From CAYTGR01 sp964437445 (lineage in GTDB: Bacteria > Chloroflexota > Anaerolineae > B4-G1 > SLSP01), in NCBI GenBank assembly GCA_964437445.1, contig CAYTGR010000009.1:1-64000 (forward strand): a stretch of DNA of 64,000 nucleotides, written 5' to 3'. Positions 32,116 to 40,770 of the stretch are shown here, in pieces (the first letter of the stretch is position 1; each line of letters starts with the position of its first letter). The notes beneath the pieces were generated by a model. That model made no database searches, was not told the DNA's origin, and saw only the letters and a list, made by a program, of their open reading frames with translations. Made by a program: the position numbers and the translations under genes.

Positions 32116-34518
32116 ATGTTAAAACGAACCTGGTGGTTACTCTGGTTATTGATCCTGCTGGCAGGCTGCGCCGGCCTGGCACAACCTGTGACCCCTTCGC
32201 CGGCTGAGACCACGATGGCCTCCCTCCCTCTGTCGCCCACCGCGACGCCGGCACCAACCGCCACCCTCCCGCCAACGCCGACCCCAACGCCTGTGCCCGG
32301 CGTGTTGCTGGCCGAGGCCGAGCAGGCCTACGCTCTCGGCGATTACGAAGCCGCCGAAGCGCGCTTCCGGCAGGCCACGGCGGCCCCGCTGGCGCCGGAG
32401 GAGCGCAGGCAGGCCGTCCTGGGCCTGGGGCGGACGTTGCTGGCGCGCGGGGTCGCCAGTGAAGCCGTGGACCTGCTCCGCGCCTATCTGGCGGCCGCGC
32501 CGGCCGATCCCGCCGCCGGTGAAGCGCACCTCCTGCTGGCCAAGGCGTTGACCGCTGCCAGCGATCCCGCCGGGGCCGCCGACGAATACCGCATAGCGCT
32601 CACCGCTTACCCGACGCTGGCAGCTTACATCAACGAATGGTTAGGCGACGCTGAACGCGCCGCCGGCCGGGACACCGGCGCAGTGGAAGCCTATGGCGCT
32701 GCGCTGGCGGCCGCCGGGCGCACCGACCAACAGGTCTTCCTGCACGAAAAGCGCGCGCTGGCTTACACCGGGCTGCTCTCCTACACCGAAGCGCTGGCCG
32801 AGTATGACGCCATTCTGGCGCTCGCACAGATCCCCGGCTACCGCGCCCGGATCGGCTACCAGGCCGCGCAGACCGCGCTCCTGGCCGGCGACAGCACTGA
32901 GGCTTACCGGCGGCTGCAAGAGATCACCCTGGCTTACCCGGATCAAACTTACGGCTACGAGGCCCTGAAGTCGCTGGTGGAAGCGGCTCAGCCGGTAGAT
33001 GACTTACTGCGCGGCAAGATTGATTACTACGCCGAGGCCTACGGTCCCGCCGTGGAAGCTTTTTACCGCTACTTGCAGGCCACGCCGGATCATACCGGCG
33101 AGGCGCATTACTACGCGGGGCTGTCCTATCTGGAGGCCGGCAGCCCCGAACTGGCGTTGAAGGAATTTGACAGCCTGCTAAAGACCCATCCCGGTGACGA
33201 CTATTGGGGCAGCGCGCTCTACCGCAAGGGGCAGGCCCTCGCGGCGTTAGGCCGGGTGGACGAGGCCATCACTGCCTACCGGGCGCTGCCGGAAGCGCTG
33301 CCGGAACATCCCCGCGCCGCGGGAGCGCTCTGGGCGGCCGCCGAGTTGCTGGAGCAGCAAGGGGACCTGGCGGGGGCCGCCGCCGGCTTCCTGGACTTAG
33401 CCGCGCGCTATCCCAACGACGAGGGCGCGCCGGAGGCCCGGTTCCGCGCCGGGCTGGATGACTACCGCGCCGGTCTGTTACCGGAGGCGCAGGCCGCCTG
33501 GCTGGATTTGACGAGCTGGTACCCGGCCCACGAGCGGGCCGCCGCCGCCGGCTACTGGTTGGGCAAGACCTTTTTACAGACCGGGGCCACCCTCAGCGCG
33601 ACCGAGGCGCTGACGCAGGTGGTAAGGGCCGCACCGTGGGATTACTACGGGCTGCGCGCGGCCGAGCTGCTGGCCGGACAGACCCCGTTCAACGATTATA
33701 GCGCGCCGCGCCCTTGTGGGACTCTGGAGGAGCAGCAGGCCACCGAGACCTGGCTGGCCGGCTGGTTGGGGATCACCCAGACGGCCACCCTGGCCACGCT
33801 CTCGCCGGAGCTCCAGGCCGACCCGCGCCTGCAACGGGGGACGTTGCTCTTGCAGCTGGGCTACTTTGACGACGGCCGCACCGAATTGGAGGCCCTGCGT
33901 GCCGCCACCGCCGCCGAGGCCCTGACCCAATACCGGCTGGCGCTCTACTTTCGCGACCTCGGGCTCTATCGCTCCTCCATCCTCGCCGCCGGGACAGTCA
34001 TCCGGCTCTCCCCGGCGACCGATTTCAGCCAGGTGCCGCGCTTCCTCGGCTGCCTGAATTACCCCACCTATTACGCGGAGCTGGTGGAGAAAGAGGCCGC
34101 CGAATTTGCGCTGCCGCCGCTCTTCACCTACGCCCTTCTACGGCAGGAGAGCCTCTTTGAAGGCGCGGCGACTTCCTACGCGGCGGCCCATGGCCTCATG
34201 CAGGTGATCCCGGAGACGGGGCAGCAAATCGCGACGGCGCTTGGCTGGCCCCCGGATTACGAGACGGCGGACCTCTACCGCCCGCTGGTCAGCGTCCGCT
34301 TCGGCACCTGGTACCTGGCCCAGCAGCGAGACCGCTTCAACGGCAACCTCTTCGTAGCGATGGCCGGCTACAACGGCGGCCCCGGCAACGCCGCTCGCTG
34401 GTGGGAAGCCGCCGGTCAGGATACCGATCTGTTCGTGGAGCTGATCGGCTTCCAGGAGACGCGCACCTACGTAGAGCGAATCACGGAGCATTACGCCCGT
34501 TACCGGTGGTTATATTAA
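32116..34518 (+). CDS. Lipoprotein lytic murein transglycosylase (Slt family) with TPR-like repeats
   Basis: The 800-residue protein has a lipoprotein signal (LLWLLILLAGCAG, lipidated Cys near 17) and a Pro/Thr linker. A long superhelical region of TPR-like repeats (about 60-620) is followed by a C-terminal Slt70-type domain (about 655-790). The catalytic Glu678 sits in LLRQESLFEG. AHGLMQVIPETG and AGYNGGPGNAARWW complete the fold. It cleaves peptidoglycan between MurNAc and GlcNAc with 1,6-anhydro formation, outside the cytoplasmic membrane. The start at 32116 is chosen because the lipobox then sits correctly; longer frames would bury the signal. A palindromic element overlaps its 3-prime end. 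Confidence 0.92.
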   Translation: MLKRTWWLLWLLILLAGCAGLAQPVTPSPAETTMASLPLSPTATPAPTATLPPTPTPTPVPGVLLAEAEQAYALGDYEAAEARFRQATAAPLAPEERRQAVLGLGRTLLARGVASEAVDLLRAYLAAAPADPAAGEAHLLLAKALTAASDPAGAADEYRIALTAYPTLAAYINEWLGDAERAAGRDTGAVEAYGAALAAAGRTDQQVFLHEKRALAYTGLLSYTEALAEYDAILALAQIPGYRARIGYQAAQTALLAGDSTEAYRRLQEITLAYPDQTYGYEALKSLVEAAQPVDDLLRGKIDYYAEAYGPAVEAFYRYLQATPDHTGEAHYYAGLSYLEAGSPELALKEFDSLLKTHPGDDYWGSALYRKGQALAALGRVDEAITAYRALPEALPEHPRAAGALWAAAELLEQQGDLAGAAAGFLDLAARYPNDEGAPEARFRAGLDDYRAGLLPEAQAAWLDLTSWYPAHERAAAAGYWLGKTFLQTGATLSATEALTQVVRAAPWDYYGLRAAELLAGQTPFNDYSAPRPCGTLEEQQATETWLAGWLGITQTATLATLSPELQADPRLQRGTLLLQLGYFDDGRTELEALRAATAAEALTQYRLALYFRDLGLYRSSILAAGTVIRLSPATDFSQVPRFLGCLNYPTYYAELVEKEAAEFALPPLFTYALLRQESLFEGAATSYAAAHGLMQVIPETGQQIATALGWPPDYETADLYRPLVSVRFGTWYLAQQRDRFNGNLFVAMAGYNGGPGNAARWWEAAGQDTDLFVELIGFQETRTYVERITEHYARYRWLY

Positions 34519-34667
34519 CCCAAGTTGCTACCTTATCGTTGGCAGGGGGCATTTTCTCTTTTGACCACTGACCACAAGACCGCAGACCACTCTATTTTAA
34601 CCGCCGGGGTCTGTGGTCAGTCGTCCGTGGTCTCCTGGCAGTGCAGGTGGCAATTTGAGTTATATTA
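34511..34667. repeat. Large imperfect palindrome overlapping the end of the transglycosylase gene
   Basis: The ends TATATTAACCCAAGTTGCTACC (34511-34532) and GGTGGCAATTTGAGTTATATTA (34646-34667) are inverted copies with 16 of 22 positions matching. Inside, GACCACTGACCACAAGACC and GGTCTGTGGTCAGTCGTCCG, with further GTGGTC, are also inverted copies. It could be a non-autonomous element or a long hairpin terminator. The stop codon of the gene (34516-34518) lies inside the left end. The rest of 34519-34805 shows no gene. Confidence 0.6.
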
Positions 34668-34805
34668 CCCCACTGGCAGCACCCCACCCACGAGCTGACT
34701 GCAAACAGCCCGCCAGCTCACGCTAAGGCGCAAGGCCCGCACGGGTTTTCTTGTCACCAGAGGGTACCCGGCGTCCTGGCGTGAGACTTTTTTCAGCGAG
34801 GTCTT

Positions 34806-35192
34806 TTAACCTTCCCCGGCCAGCGCAATCGCTTCAATCTCCACCAAGCCGCCCCGGGGCAGCGCGGCGACCTGCACGGCCGAGCGCGCCGGCGGTGCGC
34901 CGGGGAAAAACTCGGCGTAAACGGCGTTGACAATCTGGAAATCGGCCATATCGGCCAGGAAGACAGTGGTTTTGACCACCCGGTCCAGCCCACTGCCGGC
35001 GGCCTCTAAGATGGCCCGGAGGTTGCACAGCGCCTGCCGGGCCTGGGTGGCGACATCCGGCCCGGCAAACTGCATGGTAGCAGGGTCCAGCCCCAGCTGG
35101 CCGGCAGTGAAAACCAGGCCGCCGGCCTGGATGCCCTGTGAATAAGGGCCGATGGCCTGCGGCGCGTCGGGGGTAACAATCACAGTTCTCAT
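34806..35192 (-). CDS. ridA: RidA/YjgF family deaminase
   Basis: The 128-residue product has the whole RidA fold: PQAIGPYSQGIQAGGLVFTA, GQLGLDP, the Asn/Arg-containing ARQALCNLRAILEAAG, VKTTVFLADMADF, FFPGAPPARSAVQVAALPRG and VEIEAIALAG. The substrate-binding Arg lies in PPARSAV. RidA hydrolyses reactive enamine/imine intermediates such as 2-aminoacrylate formed by PLP enzymes. The start follows GGGAGGCACGC. It is a single gene; the GH130 gene lies upstream of the next gap on the same strand. Confidence 0.95.
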   Translation of the reverse strand: MRTVIVTPDAPQAIGPYSQGIQAGGLVFTAGQLGLDPATMQFAGPDVATQARQALCNLRAILEAAGSGLDRVVKTTVFLADMADFQIVNAVYAEFFPGAPPARSAVQVAALPRGGLVEIEAIALAGEG

Positions 35193-35263
35193 GCGTGCCT
35201 CCCTGAAGAGAGTTCAATCGTCGCTTAGTCACCCGGTCAGTTGCCCGTGGAACGCGAACTTCA

Positions 35264-35312
35264 GTCCGCCATGCCCATCCCACCACCGGCAAACACCAGG
35301 GACATGGCGGAC
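35264..35312 (-). other. Inverted repeat downstream of the GH130 gene
   Basis: GTCCGCCATG and CATGGCGGAC form a perfect 10-bp stem with a 29-base loop, ending next to the GH130 stop codon (35314-35316). There is no U-run, so it may be an RNA 3-prime protecting hairpin rather than a terminator. Confidence 0.4.
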
Positions 35313-35313
35313 C

Positions 35314-36285
35314 CTAAAGCTCCGACGTCGTCTTCACAAAATCCAGCACTTCGTCAAGATAGGCAAACGCCAGGGCAGTCACGGTATCGGCGCCGCCGTA
35401 ATAGATGGCGATTCGTCCCGTGTCTGCATCATAGAGCGCCGCACAGGGGAACGCCACGTTCGGCACGTCGCCAACACATTCATAGTAAGTCTGCGGGGAA
35501 AGAAGGTAGGGCCCCCCCCGATAAATCACCTTCCAGGGCTGATCCAGGTCAAGCAGAGCCGCGCCAAAGCTGTAAACGAAGCCGTTGCAGGAAGTCAGTA
35601 CCCCGTGGTAAAACAACAGCCACCCTTCAGGGGTCTCAATCGGAATCGGCCCGGCGCCAATTTTCGTGCTCTGCCATCCCCCTTTAACCCCCATCACAAA
35701 ACGGTGCTGCCCCCAATGGACCAGGTCCGGGCTTTGGCTGACATAAATATCCCCAAAGGGGGTGTGGCCGTTATCGCTGGGCCGGCTGAGCATAAAGTAC
35801 CGGTCATGGATCCGCCGGGGGAATAATACACCATTGCGGTTAAACGGCAAGAAGGCATTTTCAAGGAAATAAAAGTCGTTGAAATCAAAGGTGTAGCCGA
35901 TGCCGATGGTCGGGCCATGATAGCCATTGCACCAGGTCACATAATAACGGTCCTCCAGCCAGACCACGCGCGGATCATAGCGATATTGGAAGCGGCCGAT
36001 TTCAGGATCGTCACACTGCCACACAATCGGATCGTTATCCAGCTGCCAATCTATGCCGTTCTGGCTGAAACCGCGATGCAGGTTCATGTCGCGTTTTTTG
36101 TTATCGCAGCGAAAGACACCGGCAAAATGGCCTTGAAACGGTACGACGGCGCTATTGAAAATACTGTTGGACGAGGGAATCAAATTACGAGGAATAATCG
36201 GGTTAGCACTGTACCGCCAGACCACATCAGAACAGCCCGCAGGTCGCTCTTCCCAGGGCAAATGAGAGAGGGGTGAATTCATCAT
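35314..36285 (-). CDS. GH130 family beta-mannoside/beta-glycoside phosphorylase
   Basis: The 323-residue protein starts at the first ATG after CAGGAGGTTTACC. It shows the five-bladed propeller pattern of GH130: ANPIIPRNLIPSSNSIFNSA, the catalytic-Asp motif in YRYDPRVVWLEDRYYVTW, WQSTKIGAGPIPIETPEGWLLFYHGV, and IAIYYGGADTVTALA at the end. GH130 enzymes phosphorolyse beta-1,4- or beta-1,2-mannosides, and some act on mannosyl-glucose or mannosyl-N-acetylglucosamine. There is no signal peptide, so it acts in the cytoplasm on imported oligosaccharides. It is divergent from the LacI regulator gene, with CelR-type operators nearby, and belongs functionally with the ABC importer at 37852-43538. Confidence 0.88.
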   Translation of the reverse strand: MMNSPLSHLPWEERPAGCSDVVWRYSANPIIPRNLIPSSNSIFNSAVVPFQGHFAGVFRCDNKKRDMNLHRGFSQNGIDWQLDNDPIVWQCDDPEIGRFQYRYDPRVVWLEDRYYVTWCNGYHGPTIGIGYTFDFNDFYFLENAFLPFNRNGVLFPRRIHDRYFMLSRPSDNGHTPFGDIYVSQSPDLVHWGQHRFVMGVKGGWQSTKIGAGPIPIETPEGWLLFYHGVLTSCNGFVYSFGAALLDLDQPWKVIYRGGPYLLSPQTYYECVGDVPNVAFPCAALYDADTGRIAIYYGGADTVTALAFAYLDEVLDFVKTTSEL

Positions 36286-36330
36286 GGTAAACCTCCTGAT
36301 AAGAAAATTTGTTTTTTTATCACAAAGTAG

Positions 36331-36359
36331 TTGACTTGTACCAGAAAATCTGGTATAAT
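36331..36359 (+). promoter_or_regulatory. Promoter of the LacI regulator gene with palindrome in its spacer
   Basis: TTGACT (36331-36336), a 17-base spacer and TATAAT (36354-36359). The spacer is almost wholly taken by the perfect palindrome TACCAGA-AAA-TCTGGTA (36339-36355), which runs into the -10. This is a likely binding site for a second regulator, distinct from the LacI-type box downstream. Confidence 0.75.
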
Positions 36360-36373
36360 AAGTACCGGTAACG

Positions 36374-36397
36374 AAACGGAAAAAATCCGTTTTTTTT
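36374..36397 (+). terminator. Leader hairpin with U-run (possible attenuator)
   Basis: A 7-bp stem AAACGGA / TCCGTTT with a 5-A loop is followed directly by T residues. It lies between the regulator promoter and its start codon, so it would act inside the 5-prime leader. The stem is short and AT-rich, so the strength is doubtful. Confidence 0.45.
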
Positions 36398-36408
36398 AAG
36401 CCATCAAT

Positions 36409-36422
36409 TGGGAGCGCTCCCA
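36409..36422. promoter_or_regulatory. CelR-type LacI-family operator 1
   Basis: TGGGAGCGCTCCCA is a perfect 14-bp palindrome identical to the box described for CelR of Thermobifida. It lies 19 bases upstream of the LacI start codon and downstream of the promoter, positioned for road-block autoregulation and possibly control of the divergent GH130 gene. Confidence 0.9.
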
Positions 36423-36440
36423 GATATTATAGCATATAAC

Positions 36441-37502
36441 ATGGACAAGCGCAATCACTCCAAGGCAGGACACTATGTAACCGAGCTGACGCTGGAAGAC
36501 GTCGCAAGACAGGCCGGCGTCTCTCGCTCCACTGTCTCGCGAGTGGTGAACAACCATCCTGATGTGCGTGAAGATGTGCGGAAACATGTGCTGGAAATCA
36601 TTCAGAATACCGGCTATCACCCTCATGCGGCAGCACGCGCGTTGGCCTCACAACGGTCAGGGACGATTGGCCTGGTATTGCCCCATAGCGTGAGTTTCTT
36701 TTTTACCGACCCCTACTTTCCCCACCTGGTCAAAGGGGTCGCCCAGGGGTGTAACCAATACGATTATACCTTAGCGTTCTTTCTTGGCGGCACCAAAGAG
36801 GACGAGAAGAAGATCTTTCCGCGTGTCGCCCGCAGTGGTCTGGTAGATGGGGTTTTGGTCCAGGCCGGTCACCACGGCGACCAGTGGATTGTGGGACGCT
36901 TAATTGATTCCAACATGCCGTTGGTCATTATCGGTCGCCCATTCCAGGGCGAAGGGGTGAGTTATATTGATATTGATAACGTCAAAGCCGCCTACAACGC
37001 CGTGAGTTACCTGGTCCGGTTGGGATACCAACGCATCGGGACCATTGCCGGCCCGGCCAATAGCACCGTTGGCCTGGATCGCAAGGCCGGCTATCTGAAA
37101 GCTTTGACGGAAAGTGGGCTGGAAATTGATCAGGCCCTGATTACCGAGGGTGATTTTACCGAGGTGGGGGGCTATGAAGCCATGACGCGCTTGTTGAGCG
37201 CCAGGCCGAACGCGATCTTTGCGGCCTCTGACATTATGGCTATCGGGGCCATGCGGGCAGCGCGCGATGCCGGCCTGAAGATTCCACAAGACATTGCCTT
37301 TATCGGGTTTGATGATCTGCCCATCGCGGTTTTGTCAGACATTAAGTTGACCACCGTTCGACAGCCGGTCGTTCAATTCGGCGTCAAAGCGGTTGAGCTC
37401 CTGATAGACCTGCTGGAAAATGGCGTCAACCCGCCACGCCGGATTATCATGGATACGGAACTCATTGTCCGCGAATCTTGCGGGGGCGTCCAGAGACAAT
37501 AA
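36441..37502 (+). CDS. LacI-family transcriptional regulator (CelR-like)
   Basis: The 353-residue protein has a LacI helix-turn-helix at about 12-60 (LTLEDVARQAGVSRSTVSRV, hinge HPHAAARALASQ) and a periplasmic-binding-like sensor domain (about 70-350) with TIGLVLPHS, IGRPFQGEGVSYIDIDN, AIFAASDIMAIGAMRAA and IAFIGFDDLP. It should bind an oligosaccharide and leave the CelR-type boxes found at 36409, 37541 and 37699. The start is the ATG at 36441; the upstream in-frame TTG lies in the operator itself. No clear Shine-Dalgarno precedes the ATG. It lies between the GH130 gene (divergent) and the ABC importer (downstream). Confidence 0.9.
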   Translation: MDKRNHSKAGHYVTELTLEDVARQAGVSRSTVSRVVNNHPDVREDVRKHVLEIIQNTGYHPHAAARALASQRSGTIGLVLPHSVSFFFTDPYFPHLVKGVAQGCNQYDYTLAFFLGGTKEDEKKIFPRVARSGLVDGVLVQAGHHGDQWIVGRLIDSNMPLVIIGRPFQGEGVSYIDIDNVKAAYNAVSYLVRLGYQRIGTIAGPANSTVGLDRKAGYLKALTESGLEIDQALITEGDFTEVGGYEAMTRLLSARPNAIFAASDIMAIGAMRAARDAGLKIPQDIAFIGFDDLPIAVLSDIKLTTVRQPVVQFGVKAVELLIDLLENGVNPPRRIIMDTELIVRESCGGVQRQ

Positions 37503-37540
37503 AAAAAACCTCGTAGAGGGGATTGTTTTTTACGTTGCGC

Positions 37541-37554
37541 CGGGAGCGCTCTCA
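37541..37554. promoter_or_regulatory. CelR-type operator 2
   Basis: CGGGAGCGCTCTCA matches operator 1 at 12 of 14 positions, keeping the GGGAGCGCT core. It lies 38 bases after the lacI stop and about 300 bases before the solute-binding protein gene. TTGCGC directly in front and an AT-rich stretch behind could be a promoter with the operator in its spacer. Confidence 0.75.
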
Positions 37555-37698
37555 TTAAATTATCATGCTCCGTTTTTGCAGAAGAGAAGGGATCGCAGCT
37601 TAGAAAGTGCATAAAAGCTCCCAACTCTCAGAGGGCATTCACAAGTCTGGTGTGCGTCTCAAGAGCGATAGGCAGGAGTGGCTTTTTTTAGGCCGCGC

Positions 37699-37712
37699 CG
37701 GGAGCGCTCCTG
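37699..37712. promoter_or_regulatory. CelR-type operator 3
   Basis: CGGGAGCGCTCCTG matches operator 1 at 11 of 14 positions with the GGGAGCGCTCC core intact. It is 139 bases upstream of the solute-binding protein start. Two boxes about 158 bases apart could support DNA looping. The rest of 37503-37851 holds a weak hairpin after lacI (CCTC-GTA-GAGG, with a nearby T-run) and no gene. Confidence 0.75.
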
Positions 37713-37851
37713 GGACCGCTTGATTCTTGGGGATAGCAAAAATTCGTGACGGATAAGTGTGGAAGGAGGTGATACACAATTCACTGTGCCGATCAAATAA
37801 GGTCTAAGCTTATTTTCCATCATTCCCATAAACCAAAAGGAGTAAGGAGAA

Positions 37852-39669
37852 ATGAAACGCGCATTGACTGTTCTGTCTATCCTGGCTGTCTTCAGCCTGC
37901 TGCTGACAGCCTGCGGGACTACCCCGACCGCAGCCCCGGCTACCACTGAAGCCCCGGCCACCACGCAAGCTCCGGCCAAGACCGAAGCGCCCGCTACGAC
38001 TGAGGCTCCCTCCACCCCGGCCCCGACCGAGGCTCCCGCCACCCCCACCGAATACCCGCGCAATGAGACCATCTATGTGAGCGGCGCGGCCTGGGGTCCG
38101 GCTTCCACCTGGAATCCCTTCCAGCCCGGCTCGCTGGCCAACACCACCGGCAGCATCGGCTTCGTCTACGAGTTCCTCTTCAACTACGATCCGCTGACCG
38201 GCAAGTTTATCCCCTGGCTGGCGGAGAGCGGCAAATGGACCGACGCCACCACCTATGAAGTCGTGCTGCGCAAGGGCCTGACCTGGAGCGATGGCAAGCC
38301 GTTGACGGCCGATGATGTCAAGTTCACCTTTGAACTGGGGCAGAAGTACAGCGCCCTCTGGTTCGCGCCCCTCTGGACCAACACCGGTCTGAAGAGCGTC
38401 GAAGCCGTGGATGATACGCACCTGAAATTCACCCTGCAAGATCCGCTCTACCAGGAATGGGACAACTATCTGTTCAACCTGCCCATCGTTCCCAAGCACC
38501 TGTGGGAAGGCCGGACCGAGGAAGAAGTGACCGTCGGCGCCAATGAGAAACCGGTCGGCTCTGGGGCCTATATGTACCTGACCAACGCTGAAGACCGCAA
38601 CGTCTGGGTGCGCAACGACAACTGGTGGGGCATCAGCGTCTTCGGCAAGCCCGCGCCCAAGTATATCGTGGACATCCGCACCTCCAGCAACAACGTCGCT
38701 CTGGGCATGGTCATCAAAGGCGAACTGGATCTGAGCAACAACTTCCTGCCGGGTATTGCGACACTGGCCGATAAGGGCTATGTCAAGACCTTCTATGCCC
38801 AGCCCCCTTACATGCTCTCGGCCAACACCGCCGTGCTGTTCCTGAACACCACCAAGAAACCGATGGACGATGCCGCCTTCCGCAAGGCGCTGGCCTTCGC
38901 CATTGACGTGCCTTCCATCGTCAATGTTGCGTATGCCAATCTGGTCAAGGCCGCCAGCCCCTCTGGTTTGCTGCCCACCCTGAGCAAGTACGAAGATCAG
39001 GCCGTGCTGGCGAAACTGGGGTACACTTTTGACACGGCCAAAGCCAAGCAAATCCTGGCCGATGCCGGCTACAAGGATGTAAACGGCGATGGGTTTGTGG
39101 AAGCTCCCGATGGCTCCAAGATTGAACTGGAGGTCACCTGCCCGAGCGGTTGGACCGACTGGATGGCCGCGATTGACATCATCGCCACCAGCGCTCAGGC
39201 CGCCGGGATCAACATCAAGTCGGCCTACCCCGATTACGGCGCCTGGAACACGGCGCTGCAGGGCGGCACGTTTGATATGACCCTGAACAACTGGGCGCAA
39301 ATGAGCAATACGCCCTGGACGCTGTACAACCTGTTGTTCCGGCACCCGATTCAGGAGCAAATGCAAAGCGGTAACTTCGGCCGCTACGCCAACCAGCAGA
39401 TGTTTGACCTGGTGGATGCCCTGGCTAAAGTGCCGACCGACGATGAGGCGGGTATGAAGGCCGCTTGCTCCAAGATCCAGGAACTGATGCTGACCGACAT
39501 GCCCATGATCCCGCTCTGGTATAACGGCCTGTGGGCGCAGTTCAGTGAGTCCTCCTGGACGAACTGGCCCAGTGAGAACAACGCGGTGTCCCTGCCGACC
39601 ACCTGGTCCGGGTACTGGCAGATGGGCGGCCTGCAAACGCTCCTCAATCTGAAGCCGGTAACGCCCTAA
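37852..39669 (+). CDS. ABC transporter solute-binding lipoprotein, family 5
   Basis: The 605-residue protein has a lipobox signal (SLLLTACGT, Cys near 21), an Ala/Pro/Thr/Glu repeat linker (about 25-65), and an SBP_bac_5 fold: WNPFQPGSLANTTGSIGFVY, LAESGKWTDATTYEVVLRKG, LTADDVKFTFELG, PVGSGAYMYL and AFRKALAFAIDV. Family 5 proteins bind peptides, but one subgroup in Thermotoga and actinobacteria binds cello- or manno-oligosaccharides. The CelR-type boxes and the GH130 gene upstream favour the sugar subgroup. The start follows AGGAGTAAGGAGAA. It is the first gene of a five-gene importer operon. Confidence 0.9.
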   Translation: MKRALTVLSILAVFSLLLTACGTTPTAAPATTEAPATTQAPAKTEAPATTEAPSTPAPTEAPATPTEYPRNETIYVSGAAWGPASTWNPFQPGSLANTTGSIGFVYEFLFNYDPLTGKFIPWLAESGKWTDATTYEVVLRKGLTWSDGKPLTADDVKFTFELGQKYSALWFAPLWTNTGLKSVEAVDDTHLKFTLQDPLYQEWDNYLFNLPIVPKHLWEGRTEEEVTVGANEKPVGSGAYMYLTNAEDRNVWVRNDNWWGISVFGKPAPKYIVDIRTSSNNVALGMVIKGELDLSNNFLPGIATLADKGYVKTFYAQPPYMLSANTAVLFLNTTKKPMDDAAFRKALAFAIDVPSIVNVAYANLVKAASPSGLLPTLSKYEDQAVLAKLGYTFDTAKAKQILADAGYKDVNGDGFVEAPDGSKIELEVTCPSGWTDWMAAIDIIATSAQAAGINIKSAYPDYGAWNTALQGGTFDMTLNNWAQMSNTPWTLYNLLFRHPIQEQMQSGNFGRYANQQMFDLVDALAKVPTDDEAGMKAACSKIQELMLTDMPMIPLWYNGLWAQFSESSWTNWPSENNAVSLPTTWSGYWQMGGLQTLLNLKPVTP

Positions 39670-39693
39670 CCCTCTAACATCAGGTTAAGTCAA

Positions 39694-39731
39694 GCCGCCC
39701 CTCCTGGGCTGCTCAGGTCGGGAGGGGCGGC
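39694..39731 (+). terminator. Intercistronic stem-loop after the solute-binding protein gene
   Basis: A perfect 11-bp stem (GCCGCCCCTCC / GGAGGGGCGGC) with a 16-base loop and no strong U-run. Such hairpins after a binding-protein gene often stabilise its mRNA or partly terminate, raising binding protein over permeases. Confidence 0.7.
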
Positions 39732-39771
39732 ACTGTAAAGTAGTAATGACTCGTGACACCGAGGAGCGCTT

Positions 39772-40770
39772 ATGAAGAAATATTTTGGCCGGAAAATTGT
39801 GATTTATCTGCTCACTTTTTTTCTGGCGGTAACCATTGATTGGATGATTCCGCGTTTTATGCCCGGCGACCCGATCCGCAACATGTTGACCCGGGTCTCG
39901 GTCAGTTCCAACCCCAGCGCTATTCAGATGATGTATGACTACTATGCGCATTTGTTTGGGCTGGACCTCCCTATCTGGCAACAATATCTCAATTTCTGGC
40001 AAGCCCTGTTCAAAGGCGACCTGGGGATCAGCACGTATCTCTTTCCTACCCCGGTGAAGCAAGTGCTTTTGCGAGCCGTCCCCTACGATCTTCTGCTGCT
40101 CATCCCGGCCATTCTGTTGGCCTGGTATACAGGCAACAAATTCGGGGCCTTCGCCGCCCGCTCAAAATGGCTGGACAACACCATTTCGCCTGTTTCCTAC
40201 GTGCTCACGGCCACACCTTATATGTGGTTGGGCATTCTGTTGGCCTGGCTCTTTGGCATTGTTTTGGGGATTTTCCCGATTGCCGGCGCCTATGCTTTTT
40301 CTTTGCGGCCCACTTTTTCTCTCAAATTCATTTTGAGCGCCCTGCACCACTGGTTCTTGCCTTTCATCTCTATCTTCATGGTTGGATTTGGTGGCTGGTC
40401 CATTGGTATGCGCAATATGATTATTTATGAACTGGAATCAGATTATTCCCACTACCTGACCACGTTAGGGGCGCCCAAAAAGTTGATCCGCCGGTATGCC
40501 TTCAACAATGCGGTGCTCCCCCAAATTACCGGTCTGGCCCTGCAGTTGGGCGTTGTGGTAGCCGGCGCCCTGGTCACGGAAGTGGTATTTTCGTATCCGG
40601 GCATCGGGTATCTGCTCCTGGCAGCCATTCAGAATCAGGACTACTTTCTCATCCAGGGGTGTTTCCTGTTCATCATCATCGGCGTCCTGCTGGCGAATTT
40701 CACCCTGGATGTCATCTACGTGCTGGTTGACCCGCGTACCCGCCGCGGCATGACAGGAGAGACAGCATGA
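39772..40770 (+). CDS. ABC transporter permease, DppB type
   Basis: The 332-residue protein has about six membrane spans. It has the DppB/OppB N-terminal form (FLAVTIDWMIPRFMPGDPIRNM) and the ABC permease EAA-type loop near 225-245 (ESDYSHYLTTLGAPKKLIRR), which contacts the ATPases. VVVAGALVTEVVFSYPGIGYLL is also conserved. It forms the channel with the next gene product. The start follows GAGGAGCGCTT, and the stop overlaps the next start by four bases (ATGA), showing translational coupling. The spelling of the loop is closer to oligosaccharide-type members, but that is an impression only. Confidence 0.9.
   Translation: MKKYFGRKIVIYLLTFFLAVTIDWMIPRFMPGDPIRNMLTRVSVSSNPSAIQMMYDYYAHLFGLDLPIWQQYLNFWQALFKGDLGISTYLFPTPVKQVLLRAVPYDLLLLIPAILLAWYTGNKFGAFAARSKWLDNTISPVSYVLTATPYMWLGILLAWLFGIVLGIFPIAGAYAFSLRPTFSLKFILSALHHWFLPFISIFMVGFGGWSIGMRNMIIYELESDYSHYLTTLGAPKKLIRRYAFNNAVLPQITGLALQLGVVVAGALVTEVVFSYPGIGYLLLAAIQNQDYFLIQGCFLFIIIGVLLANFTLDVIYVLVDPRTRRGMTGETA

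Noticed and set aside
37755..37803. Short leader peptide before the solute-binding protein (GTG ATA CAC frame of 12 codons)
   Set aside because: The GGAGGTG overlaps the would-be start, giving no workable spacing, and the peptide shows no regulatory pattern.
37810..39636. Leftward open frame of 608 codons opposite the solute-binding protein gene
   Set aside because: It is a codon-bias shadow: the rightward frame has a lipobox, family 5 fold and operon context, while the leftward translation shows no recognisable domain and a Gly/His/Gln-rich composition.
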